Origin: Methylovulum psychrotolerans
Lineage (GTDB): Bacteria > Pseudomonadota > Gammaproteobacteria > Methylococcales > Methylomonadaceae
DNA length: 64,000 nt
Assembly (NCBI RefSeq): GCF_002923755.1
Contig: NZ_PGFZ01000008.1
Coordinates: 146,674-210,673 of the forward strand
Reading direction: 5' to 3'
Below are positions 35,275 to 42,683 of the stretch, in pieces. The notes beneath the pieces were generated by a model. That model saw only the letters and a program-made list of their open reading frames with translations, did no database searches and was not told the origin of the DNA. How positions within the stretch are numbered: position 1 is the first letter of the stretch; each line of letters opens with the position of its first letter. A program made the position numbers and the translations under genes.

Positions 35275-35395
35275 GGTTTGCCCCTCAATTTTAAAGTGTT
35301 GGTTTGGTATTGACATTAGTGTTACGGACAGATGGAAAAAAGCTTAAACCGCAGGCCTAATAAATTAAGGCATCAGAATAGCTTTTTCAGTCAAT

Positions 35396-35665
35396 CTAAC
35401 AGCTTGCATAACAAGCCTCGCCGCCTCCAGTGACGGCACCTAAATCCTCGTCGCTCAGTTCACCTTCCGCTGGCGGCGGCGGCAGCACCAAGTTGACGGT
35501 GGTGGCGGTGTTTTCTAGCACCCGCAGTTCGATGCCTTCGGGTACGGCAATGCCTTCGGCGGCCAGCATGGCTTTAGGATCGGCGATGAGTTGGGCCTTG
35601 AATGCTGCATCCGCCCAACATTTGGCGACGATTTGGCTATATTGTTGCATTTGTTCTTGGTTCAT
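35396..35665 (-). CDS. NHLP-type precursor peptide, copy 5 (core GEACYASC)
   Basis: The 89-residue product has the variant start MNQEQMQQYSQ and the KAQLIADPKAMLAAEG leader subtype with VPEG. The core is the only one with an acidic residue plus Tyr, with two Cys and one Ser. The upstream spacer (35666-35872, about 200 bases) is the longest in the array, lacks the conserved hairpin, and could hold an internal promoter. Confidence 0.92.
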   Translation of the reverse strand: MNQEQMQQYSQIVAKCWADAAFKAQLIADPKAMLAAEGIAVPEGIELRVLENTATTVNLVLPPPPAEGELSDEDLGAVTGGGEACYASC

Positions 35666-35872
35666 AGCTTGCTCCAATGGTATGGGATTGTGTTCTGCAT
35701 ATTCTGTTTGCCTAGGGATCAGACCCAATAGGTGGTGGGTTACCATCCCTGATTTTAGGAGTATAATGTTGATTTACAAGCTAATTTAATTGAGAGGGAG
35801 GGGCAGCTTTTACTGCCATCTCTCTAAATGCTTTCAGCTCGCGATCTTTTTAGCATCCCCAAAGCCTGTCTT

Positions 35873-36148
35873 TTAGGTGCAGCACATGCAGCCTTGGCTA
35901 CTGCCTCCGCCCGTCACTGTACCCAAATCTTCATCGCTTAGTTCGCCCTCTGACGGCGGCGGCGGCAGCACCAAGTTGACGGTTGTGGCGGTATTTTCCA
36001 GCACCCGCAGTTCGATGCCTTCGGGTACGGCGATGCCTTCGGCGGCCAGTACGGCTTTGGGGTCGGCGATGAGCTGGGCTTTAAAGGCGGCATCCGCCCA
36101 GCATTTGGCGACGATTTGGCTGTATTGTTGCATTTGTTCTTCGTTCAT
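35873..36148 (-). CDS. NHLP-type precursor peptide, copy 4 (core GSSQGCMCCT)
   Basis: The 91-residue product has the KAQLIADPKAVLAAEG leader subtype and ends SDEDLGTVTGG. The core has three Cys, two Ser and one Thr, plus Gln and Met. The best-formed hairpin of the array, a 10-bp perfect stem, lies 24 bases before its start, and the Shine-Dalgarno CGGAG follows the stem. Confidence 0.92.
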   Translation of the reverse strand: MNEEQMQQYSQIVAKCWADAAFKAQLIADPKAVLAAEGIAVPEGIELRVLENTATTVNLVLPPPPSEGELSDEDLGTVTGGGSSQGCMCCT

Positions 36149-36171
36149 AATGTGCTCCGGTCGTTATCAGC

Positions 36172-36195
36172 GGGGGGCAGGTTGGCCTGCCCCCC
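36172..36195 (-). other. Leader hairpin before precursor copy 4
   Basis: GGGGGGCAGG and CCTGCCCCCC form a 10-bp perfect stem closed by a 4-base loop. This is the GCAGG/CCTGC version, with a paired base exchange relative to copies 7, 8 and 10. No U tract follows, so it is not an ordinary terminator. Confidence 0.85.
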
Positions 36196-36281
36196 GGTTA
36201 GATTTTAGTCGTATCGTCTTGTCGGTTGGGCAAAGATGGCTGGTCGGAACCGGATCATGCATCCCCCTTAGAAGCCTGTTT

Positions 36282-36557
36282 TTAGCAGGTCGATGAGGCT
36301 TCACAGCACAAACCACCGCCTGTGACAGCCCCCAAATCCTCGTCGCTTAGCTCGCCTTCCGCCGGGGGTGGCGGCAGCACCAAGTTGACGGTGGTGGCGG
36401 TATTTTCCAACACCCGCAGTTCGATGCCTTCGGGTACGGCGATGCCTTCGGCGGCCAGCGCAGCTTTAGGGTCGGCGATGAGTTGGGCTTTGAAGGTGGC
36501 GTCCGCCCAGCATTTTGCGACGATTTGGCTGTATTGTTGCATTTGTTCTTCGTTCAT
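36282..36557 (-). CDS. NHLP-type precursor peptide, copy 3 (core GLCCEASSTC)
   Basis: The 91-residue product has the KAQLIADPKAALAAEG leader subtype ending SDEDLGAVTGG. The core has three Cys, two Ser and one Thr, with Leu and Glu. Its upstream spacer matches that of copy 4 except that the hairpin is missing, apparently removed by a deletion between two CCGGT repeats. The Shine-Dalgarno survives. Confidence 0.92.
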   Translation of the reverse strand: MNEEQMQQYSQIVAKCWADATFKAQLIADPKAALAAEGIAVPEGIELRVLENTATTVNLVLPPPPAEGELSDEDLGAVTGGGLCCEASSTC

Positions 36558-36658
36558 AATGTGCTCCGGTTAGATTTCAGTCGTATCGTCTTGTGGGTTG
36601 GGCAAAGAGGGTTGGCCGGAATAGGATCACGCGTATCCATCCCCTAGCGGCGTGTTTT

Positions 36659-36934
36659 TTAGGTGGAAGCACCACAACAACCACAGCCGCTGCCGCCCGT
36701 GACAGCCCCTAAATCCTCGTCGCTCAGCTCGCCTTCGGCCGGTGGCGACGGCAGCACCAAGTTGACGGTTGTGGCGGTGTTCTCCAGCACCCGCAGTTCG
36801 AGACCTTCGGGCACGGCGATGCCTTCGGCAGTCAGCGTAGCTATCGGATCGCCCATCAGTTTTGCCTTGAATTCGGCATCAGCCCAGCATCTGGCGACGA
36901 TTTGGCTGTATTGTTGCATTTGTTCTTCATTCAT
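36659..36934 (-). CDS. NHLP-type precursor peptide, copy 2 (core SGCGCCGAST)
   Basis: The 91-residue product has VARCWAD where the others have VAKCWAD. Its leader mixes KAKLMGDPIATLTAEG with VPEGLE and has PSPPAEG, so it is a recombinant between subtypes. The core has three Cys, two Ser and one Thr. A GCAGG/CCTGC hairpin precedes it. Confidence 0.92.
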   Translation of the reverse strand: MNEEQMQQYSQIVARCWADAEFKAKLMGDPIATLTAEGIAVPEGLELRVLENTATTVNLVLPSPPAEGELSDEDLGAVTGGSGCGCCGAST

Positions 36935-36958
36935 AATGTGCTCCGGTCGTTATCAGCG

Positions 36959-36978
36959 GGGGCAGGTTGGCCTGCCCC
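36959..36978 (-). other. Leader hairpin before precursor copy 2
   Basis: GGGGCAGG and CCTGCCCC form a perfect 8-bp stem with a 4-base loop, about 25 bases before the start codon. Same family as the copy 4 hairpin. Confidence 0.78.
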
Positions 36979-37056
36979 TCGGTTAGGTTTCAGTGGTATC
37001 GTGTTATTAGGTTAGGCAAATTGGATCACGCGTATCCGCCCTTTTGGATACCTGTT

Positions 37057-37326
37057 TTAGCTGGAGACGGCACAGCAGCAACTACTGCCGCCCGTAACAG
37101 CACCTAAATCCTCGTCGCTCAGTTCGCCTTCCGGTGCTGGCGGCAGCACCAAATTGACGGTTGTGGCGGTGTTCTCCAACACCCGCAGTTCGATGCCTTC
37201 GGGTACGGCGATGCCTTCGGCGGCCAGTACAGCTTTGGGGTCGGCGATGAGCTGGGCTTTAAAAGTGGCATCGGCCCAGCATTTGGCGACGATTTGGCTG
37301 TATTGTTGCATTTGTTCTTCGTTCAT
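37057..37326 (-). CDS. NHLP-type precursor peptide, copy 1 (core SSCCCAVSS)
   Basis: The 89-residue product is the first precursor after the dehydrogenase gene, 83 bases downstream of it. The leader is of the KAQLIADPKAVLAAEG subtype with a shortened proline stretch (PPAPEGELSDED) and ends DLGAVTGG. The core has three consecutive Cys flanked by Ser, which would give a contiguous polyazole if fully cyclised. A GGAGC Shine-Dalgarno precedes the ATG; the array hairpin is absent. Confidence 0.93.
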   Translation of the reverse strand: MNEEQMQQYSQIVAKCWADATFKAQLIADPKAVLAAEGIAVPEGIELRVLENTATTVNLVLPPAPEGELSDEDLGAVTGGSSCCCAVSS

Positions 37327-37409
37327 AGGTTGCTCCTAAGTTTGCTTAGTGGTTATGGCCCGGTTGTTGCCTTCTTCCTGCGTAGGGCCGGTGACAGGTG
37401 AAGATCCGT

Positions 37410-38855
37410 TTAACTGTCTAAGCCACTTGACAGTTGGCCTCCCAGCATGAATTCGCCGATGGCGGTTTCTTGGTAATAATCCAGCCCTGCCGCTTCGGCG
37501 AATAAATCAGAATCGCCCATCCCCAATCCGCAAGGAGCCAGGCCCATCACGGTAGCTGTCAGGTATAGTTGGTGGTAGAGCACGCCCGTGTTTTTGAGCA
37601 TCAAGGCATAGGCCATGCCTTGGTATTTCCACGCCGGACGTTGGCAACGCGCCACTAAGGTGAGCAATACCGGGGGCTGTGTGGCCGCGCCTGAGTTTAG
37701 TCTGGCGTTGTCCAGCAATTGTTGGACATCGGCGGTCAAACCGCTGATGGGTAAAAGCCTGTGTTCTAGGGGTTCGTAGTAGTACAGACCAGCGGCCAAA
37801 CCGGTACAAGCCCCCACCGACAAATACAGTTCCAGTTCGTACATCGCCCCGCCGCTAGGATAAGGCCGCTGCGTGATAGGGTAGGGGCGGCCTGGTGGGT
37901 TTGCATCGGTTTGGGCTTTGACACGGGCCGCACGGTACAAAAACTCACCCAACAAGTCCACATCCAACAGCCTGCCTGTGTAATCACGGATAGAGCGGCG
38001 GTTTTCCACCACGGCAGCAAACGGCGGGTCTTCCTGTTGTATGCGTGCCATATCAGGTATGGGTAAGGGAAGCCCGGCATCTGCCGCAACCGATTTGAGC
38101 GCGGGTAAGGGGTCTATCTGCCCTAAGAAACGGAATGTCGCGCCGCAAAAACCGTCGTGCCGACCGGGTCGGCTACGGCTATGGAACAGCAAATCCATAC
38201 TTTCCCATTGCCTTAAGGCGATGTTGCCATCCTCTGGGAGTTGCCCGACGGCATCACAGGGAGCGACGGCCCCGGCGGTGACCAGCAAGGCCAAGACAGC
38301 TAGGGCCGTATCCGGTTCCCAGTCCGGCACGGCACGGCACAGCGTATCCAAGGCTGTCGGTTGCGCCAAGCAAGCTAACAGAGGCAAAGCTTGTCCGGCA
38401 TGTAGCCACAGTTTGGCGGGGCTTAACGGCGTTTCCAGCAACCACTGGCCTTGCTCTGGCCGCAAGTTGACAAAACGGGATAAGCGGTAATGGCTGGCTG
38501 GGCTAAGTTTGGGCAATACAAACTGAAACCGGGCGGTCATGGGCTGCAAGGTCGCCAACACGGTGTTATTGCCTAGTACGGAGCGGCTTAACAAGCCTTT
38601 TGCATCCAGACGGCCTAGCATGAAATGCAATTTTGCCCAGTCAACGCCGCCATCTTGGGTTTGCAAGATGCTTGCGATGCCGTCTAGGTCAGCACCGTCT
38701 GCCGCCAAACAAGCTAAGGCCTTGCGCCAACCTAGTGAAGGGGTGCGCCAACGTAGGCCTTGGCTGCTGCCTTGCACGGGGAAAATCAGGTCATCACCCT
38801 CGGCATAAAAGGTTGTGGCGGATTTAAGGCCGAAGGCAAACGGGTAAGCGGACAT
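37410..38855 (-). CDS. SagB-type azoline dehydrogenase (FMN nitroreductase family)
   Basis: The 481-residue product has an N-terminal region of about 230 residues with winged-helix-like segments, and a C-terminal nitroreductase-type domain starting at ENRRSIRDYTGR. That domain continues with RPYPSGGAMYELELYLSV, GLYYYEPLEH and the closing MGLAPCGLGMGDSD and IGEFMLGG. In TOMM pathways this FMN enzyme oxidises thiazolines and oxazolines to aromatic azoles. It lies 13 bases after the cyclodehydratase gene and 83 bases before the first precursor, so it is part of the same operon. The N-terminal half may dock the leader or partner enzyme. Confidence 0.9.
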   Translation of the reverse strand: MSAYPFAFGLKSATTFYAEGDDLIFPVQGSSQGLRWRTPSLGWRKALACLAADGADLDGIASILQTQDGGVDWAKLHFMLGRLDAKGLLSRSVLGNNTVLATLQPMTARFQFVLPKLSPASHYRLSRFVNLRPEQGQWLLETPLSPAKLWLHAGQALPLLACLAQPTALDTLCRAVPDWEPDTALAVLALLVTAGAVAPCDAVGQLPEDGNIALRQWESMDLLFHSRSRPGRHDGFCGATFRFLGQIDPLPALKSVAADAGLPLPIPDMARIQQEDPPFAAVVENRRSIRDYTGRLLDVDLLGEFLYRAARVKAQTDANPPGRPYPITQRPYPSGGAMYELELYLSVGACTGLAAGLYYYEPLEHRLLPISGLTADVQQLLDNARLNSGAATQPPVLLTLVARCQRPAWKYQGMAYALMLKNTGVLYHQLYLTATVMGLAPCGLGMGDSDLFAEAAGLDYYQETAIGEFMLGGQLSSGLDS

Positions 38856-38868
38856 ACTACACTTACCT

Positions 38869-41103
38869 TTAAATGAACATGGCGATGGGGTTTAACGCCT
38901 CTTCCGGCAAAGGTTCGGCTAACCAACCCATTTGCACTGGCACATCATACAGGCGGCCTGGGGCGAAACGCGCCCAAAAATGCCGTAAGCCCGGCACGAT
39001 GACCTTGACCACCGCCAGCCCGGTGTCCGGTTTGGATTGGTCTAATACCAACATTTCCATGCCTTTGCCTTCAACAATGCGTTGGCATAGCAGGATGTCG
39101 GTTAACAAGTCGCCGCTGGCCAAGCACGGATAATCGTCGCGCCGTTTGGCGGCAATGGCCGGATCAGGCAATAAATAAGGCTGGTTGGCCACGGTGGCGG
39201 TCTGTAGCCAAGCCAAGGTGTCGGCATCGCCAAGCTGGCCTTGGCTTTCTAGGCAACCGTTAGCCAGCCCCAACATTTGGTTCATCTCGGCGAATGCCCG
39301 TTGCAGGGCGATGCGGGCATCCAAATGGCAGCCAAAGCCAAACAGAATATGCTCTTTGCCTGTGCGGACGCGGGATATGGCGACAAACACAGGCAGACCT
39401 AAGTCGGAGGTCAAGTCTAAAGCCCAAGCATCACGGCCAAGGCTGCCGTAATAGGCGATTAAGTCTAATAAGTACGGTTCGCCAAAGCTAGCAATATCAA
39501 CACCCGGTTTGGCTAAGCGGTTGTACCACCACAAGGCGACGGCATCGCGCTCCACCAGTTCACAAAAGCCTTGCAACACCGCTTCTTCCAGATTATTGCC
39601 GGAAGCGTTGCCGTTGGAGCAGCCGAAGCAATAAAAAGTGTCGCAGTTATCGCCTGCTTTGGCTTGGAAATACAACAATTGGCTAGGCAAGTATTTGTGG
39701 CGTTGCTCGGTCAATGACCAAGCGGCTGACCAGAATAATGGCCGCTCATCATCGAAGGGTTCCGGTATCCGGTTGAAATGTGAGCCTTGGGCATTGCAGG
39801 CCTCACGGCCTGCAAATTGCCGCTCGCTGTACAACATGCAGGCAGCAGGATGGATGGCGGCATCGCCTAATTCCCGGTAGCTGGCGGTAATCCGGTGTTC
39901 TTGGCCTGTGAACAGCCCGGCATCGCGTTCGATGGCTTCACACAACGCGCTGACTTTGGCTTGGGTGTCGGAAATGCCTTTGCCGCTGCTGGCTTGGCGC
40001 AAATTACGGCGCAAAAAAGCTAAGGTGTCCATAGGGACGGCATAATTATGCCCGGCCACATAGACATGGGCGATGCCGTCTGCTTGATGTACCGGTTCTA
40101 ACACCCTGACGATGCCGGTGATCGGGCTGACCAAATGTTGGTATTGGCGTAGGGTCTGATCTGGGGACACGGCGCGGTGGCCGCCGTCTTGAAGGAAGTT
40201 GACTTTGCGCTTGACCAGCGCGATGGGGGCGGGCAAGGTGGCAGGCATCGGTTCGCCGCATCCGTTGCAACAGGGGTTACGGCTGAGGGTATGGCTTTGG
40301 CTTTGCAAAGTCGCCAAATTCAGGCTCAGCACTTTGCCCAGCAGCGGCTGCTCAGTGCAGCCCGCCAGATGCTTGGCGGTTTCCAAAGCCAGTAACCGGG
40401 CCGCCAATGCTAAGGACATCGGTGACAGCACCAACGGTAAGGATGCCAACCCTACGCCCAATTTGTCCGCAACAAAGCCCCGTGCCCGTTGATGCCGCTC
40501 CAGACGTGAGTGCAGGCACTCGTAGCAGCCGGTTTGTCCGGGTACGAATATAGGCCCTAACCAAATCTCATTGCCGGACAATTTGGCCAACAGCCAAGGG
40601 CGGCCAGTGGCCAGAGCTGTACGGTTGTGCGCCGATAAGGCTAAGTCCAGATAATCATCGGCCAATACCACGTCCAAGGCCGATTGCCCGGTTTCGGCAA
40701 CGGTGATGTCCAGTTCGGCAAAGACCTGCCGCACCGGCTCGGCAAATGCTGGCTGTAAGGCGATGAGGTTGATCGGTTGCTGTTGCAGATGTTGCTGCAT
40801 GGCTTGCGGGTCTAACCCTAAACCGTGCCAAAATGCCGCCACTTCGGGGGCAATGTCGGTAAGCTCGGTGGTATAGCCGTTTTGCTCCAAACGCAACAAG
40901 GCATAATAAACCTTGGCAGGGTCAATGCGGCCCGCCAAGGCGGCAACCACGGCATCGGCGCTGCGGCCATCCAACAGCGGGGCCACTGCTTCATAAATCG
41001 ATCCGTACAGGGCTTTGCTGTCTTGTTCGGACAGCAGCAATACGCCCTCGCCGCGAATGGGCGTAACTTGGTAATGGTTCTTGAAAATGGGGCGTTTGAG
41101 CAT
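38869..41103 (-). CDS. Fused TOMM cyclodehydratase (E1-like partner plus YcaO)
   Basis: The 744-residue product joins both parts of the heterocycle-forming enzyme. Residues ~1-330 are the E1/ThiF-like partner: an N-terminal leader-binding winged helix (GEGVLLLSEQDSKALYG) and four zinc-ligand cysteines in GCYEC and CCNGC. Residues ~350-744 are YcaO, with the ATP/Mg motifs KVSALCEAIER and NNLEEAVLQGFCELVERDA. The enzyme phosphorylates amide backbones and cyclises Cys/Ser/Thr to azolines. The C-terminus ends NPIAMFI; a PxPxP tail, usual in azoline-forming YcaO proteins, is not intact. The gap to the anti-sigma gene is 159 bases and may hold an internal promoter. Confidence 0.93.
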   Translation of the reverse strand: MLKRPIFKNHYQVTPIRGEGVLLLSEQDSKALYGSIYEAVAPLLDGRSADAVVAALAGRIDPAKVYYALLRLEQNGYTTELTDIAPEVAAFWHGLGLDPQAMQQHLQQQPINLIALQPAFAEPVRQVFAELDITVAETGQSALDVVLADDYLDLALSAHNRTALATGRPWLLAKLSGNEIWLGPIFVPGQTGCYECLHSRLERHQRARGFVADKLGVGLASLPLVLSPMSLALAARLLALETAKHLAGCTEQPLLGKVLSLNLATLQSQSHTLSRNPCCNGCGEPMPATLPAPIALVKRKVNFLQDGGHRAVSPDQTLRQYQHLVSPITGIVRVLEPVHQADGIAHVYVAGHNYAVPMDTLAFLRRNLRQASSGKGISDTQAKVSALCEAIERDAGLFTGQEHRITASYRELGDAAIHPAACMLYSERQFAGREACNAQGSHFNRIPEPFDDERPLFWSAAWSLTEQRHKYLPSQLLYFQAKAGDNCDTFYCFGCSNGNASGNNLEEAVLQGFCELVERDAVALWWYNRLAKPGVDIASFGEPYLLDLIAYYGSLGRDAWALDLTSDLGLPVFVAISRVRTGKEHILFGFGCHLDARIALQRAFAEMNQMLGLANGCLESQGQLGDADTLAWLQTATVANQPYLLPDPAIAAKRRDDYPCLASGDLLTDILLCQRIVEGKGMEMLVLDQSKPDTGLAVVKVIVPGLRHFWARFAPGRLYDVPVQMGWLAEPLPEEALNPIAMFI

Positions 41104-41262
41104 GGCAGATTCCTGTTTTTAAAATTGTCAGTGTGGCGCTATGTTTACCGTGCCCCGATTTGGGGGCTTGGCAATGGGTAACACCGCACTGGAAAAAGTT
41201 CGCCAAAAGGGTATTTTTTTTCGTTTGCAGGTTAACGGTTGCCGAAATTGCCGCCCGAATGG

Positions 41263-41778
41263 TTAGGGTTTGAGTAATTTGTCCAAAAAATGTCCGTCGC
41301 CGCCGGTGCCGCCAACGACAGCGTCCAGTTCAAGGTCGCTCAATTCCCAATCGTTGGCCGCCATACCCATGTGCCGTATCAGTTCCTGGTCGCTAAACCG
41401 GAAGCCTGAAGCATTGCCTAGTTGCACATAAAGCTGGAGAAAACTGCTCAGGTCTGTGGTTTGTTTAATCTGTCCCTGTAAACGGAGGTCATGGGTCACT
41501 TGCCTGTTAAATTGCCGCAATGCTTCTTCTGGCGGCAAGCGTACGGTTATCGCCTCCTCTAGGCGTTGGCCGAAATTGTCATCCAGGGTATGGCCGCTAT
41601 ACATGCCGTTTAGACTACCGATCCAGCCCATCACCACCGCCAGAGCGGCCTGGTGTGTCCGGCACGCCGGGCAATCGGCCAGATGCCCGGCCAATTGTTT
41701 GGCCTCGCCGTCATCTAAGTCGTGCTCGGATGCGCGGCTTATCAAGAGCCGGATGTCATCACACGTCAAAACTTGCAT
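41263..41778 (-). CDS. Zinc-binding anti-sigma factor with a C-terminal Nif11-like precursor domain
   Basis: From the ATG at 41778 (GGGG nine bases upstream) the product has 171 residues. The N-terminus is a ZAS anti-sigma domain: C6, then HLADCPAC giving H32, C36 and C39. There is no membrane span. Residues 84-157 look like a whole Nif11-type leader: EEALRQFNRQVTHDL, then LSSFLQLYVQLGNASGF and FSDQELIRHM, ending in WELSDLELDAVVGG, with a 14-residue tail TGGDGHFLDKLLKP. The last block matches ELSDEDLGAVTGG of the precursors at 9 of 13 positions. It should hold the sigma factor at 41870 inactive. The leader-like tail could let the maturation or C39 export machinery act on it; that is inference. 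Confidence 0.82.
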   Translation of the reverse strand: MQVLTCDDIRLLISRASEHDLDDGEAKQLAGHLADCPACRTHQAALAVVMGWIGSLNGMYSGHTLDDNFGQRLEEAITVRLPPEEALRQFNRQVTHDLRLQGQIKQTTDLSSFLQLYVQLGNASGFRFSDQELIRHMGMAANDWELSDLELDAVVGGTGGDGHFLDKLLKP

Positions 41779-41869
41779 AACCAGATACCCCATAAACAAG
41801 TGGAAAATTGTTGGCAAATAGCTATTGTCAGTAACATTTCAATATGTCCGGTTCCCCGCTCCTTAGTTT

Positions 41870-42496
41870 TTAACATGAGCCGCTGGCGGCTATAGTGGGC
41901 AAAACCGCATCTGAAGGTGTCAGCCCCTGTACTTGGAGATAATCGGCCAATAAGCAACGTGCCCGGTTGACCCGGCTTTTGGCCGTACCCACAGGGATAC
42001 CGAGCAGGTTAGCGGTGTCCTGATAAGACAGTTGTTCAAAAGACACGAAAATAAGGGCTTCGCGCAAATCGGTCGGCAACTGGGCAATGCCTTGGCGCAC
42101 GGTGTCCAACACTTGGCGTTTTTCCAAATCCAGGCAAGGCATACTGTTGGGACTGGCATGGTTAAACAGGCTATCGTCAGATTCCCAATGGAAACGCCGT
42201 TCGGGTGCGCGGTTAAGATAATTTCTGGCCTTGTTGAGGGCAATGCCCAGCAGCCAAGTGGCCAAGGTGGAGTCGCCCCGAAAATTAGCCAAGTTCAAAT
42301 AGGCTTCGATGAAGGTATCTTGAGCCAGGTCTTCAGCATCGGCGACGTGGTTAATGTGCTTGAGGAGGAAGCGGTAAACGCGGTTTTGGTGGCGGCGTAC
42401 CAAATGCAAGAAGCTTCGGTGGTCACCGTCCAGCGCGGCATCAATAAAGTGACGTTCGGATGGCATATCGTCATCAGGAGAAGTTACCATCGGCAC
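41870..42496 (-). CDS. ECF-type RNA polymerase sigma factor
   Basis: The 208-residue product has sigma-70 region 2 (HQNRVYRFLLKHI, then DAEDLAQDTFIEAYLNLANF) and region 4 (LPTDLREALIFVSFEQLSYQ, LLGIPVGTAKSRVNRAR) with no region 3, as in extracytoplasmic-function sigma factors. It directs RNA polymerase to specific promoters and is likely held by the zinc anti-sigma factor encoded 91 bases downstream. It is the first gene of the peptide operon and lies opposite the export operon. The exact start is uncertain: a GTG at 42496 and an ATG two codons later (MVTSPDDD) are both possible. Confidence 0.93.
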   Translation of the reverse strand: MPMVTSPDDDMPSERHFIDAALDGDHRSFLHLVRRHQNRVYRFLLKHINHVADAEDLAQDTFIEAYLNLANFRGDSTLATWLLGIALNKARNYLNRAPERRFHWESDDSLFNHASPNSMPCLDLEKRQVLDTVRQGIAQLPTDLREALIFVSFEQLSYQDTANLLGIPVGTAKSRVNRARCLLADYLQVQGLTPSDAVLPTIAASGSC

Positions 42497-42683
42497 GATT
42501 TTGCGCTCCAGTGGTGAAAAGTTGCATGATTATTGATTATAGTATTGTAGAATTCAATCATTATCGCCACACTGAAATAGCACGCCAATTTGTGCCGGTG
42601 GCTCTGGCCTTACCGAAAGCGGTTTTGTGGATCTGTGCCCTAAACGGACTCTATAACAACAAGAAAAGACGGGGAAACCAATC
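42497..42683. promoter_or_regulatory. Divergent control region of the peptide system
   Basis: This 187-base region must hold the promoters of the sigma-factor operon (minus) and the export operon (plus). A perfect TATAAT lies at 42536-42541 on the minus strand, about 40 bases before the sigma start, without a good -35 element. No clear ECF-type promoter was recognised by eye. Confidence 0.45.

Noticed and set aside
33360..37326. The regularly spaced repeats could be taken for a CRISPR or satellite array
   Set aside because: Units are ~270-base coding repeats with synonymous variation and individual stops, starts and Shine-Dalgarno sites.
33364..37339. Long plus-strand frames opposite every precursor gene
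   Set aside because: They recur only because the precursors are near-identical and codon use leaves the opposite frame open; they have no Shine-Dalgarno or protein-like sequence.
42510..42545. TTGCAT...TATAGT as a plus-strand sigma-70 promoter for the export operon
   Set aside because: Spacing is only 10 bases.
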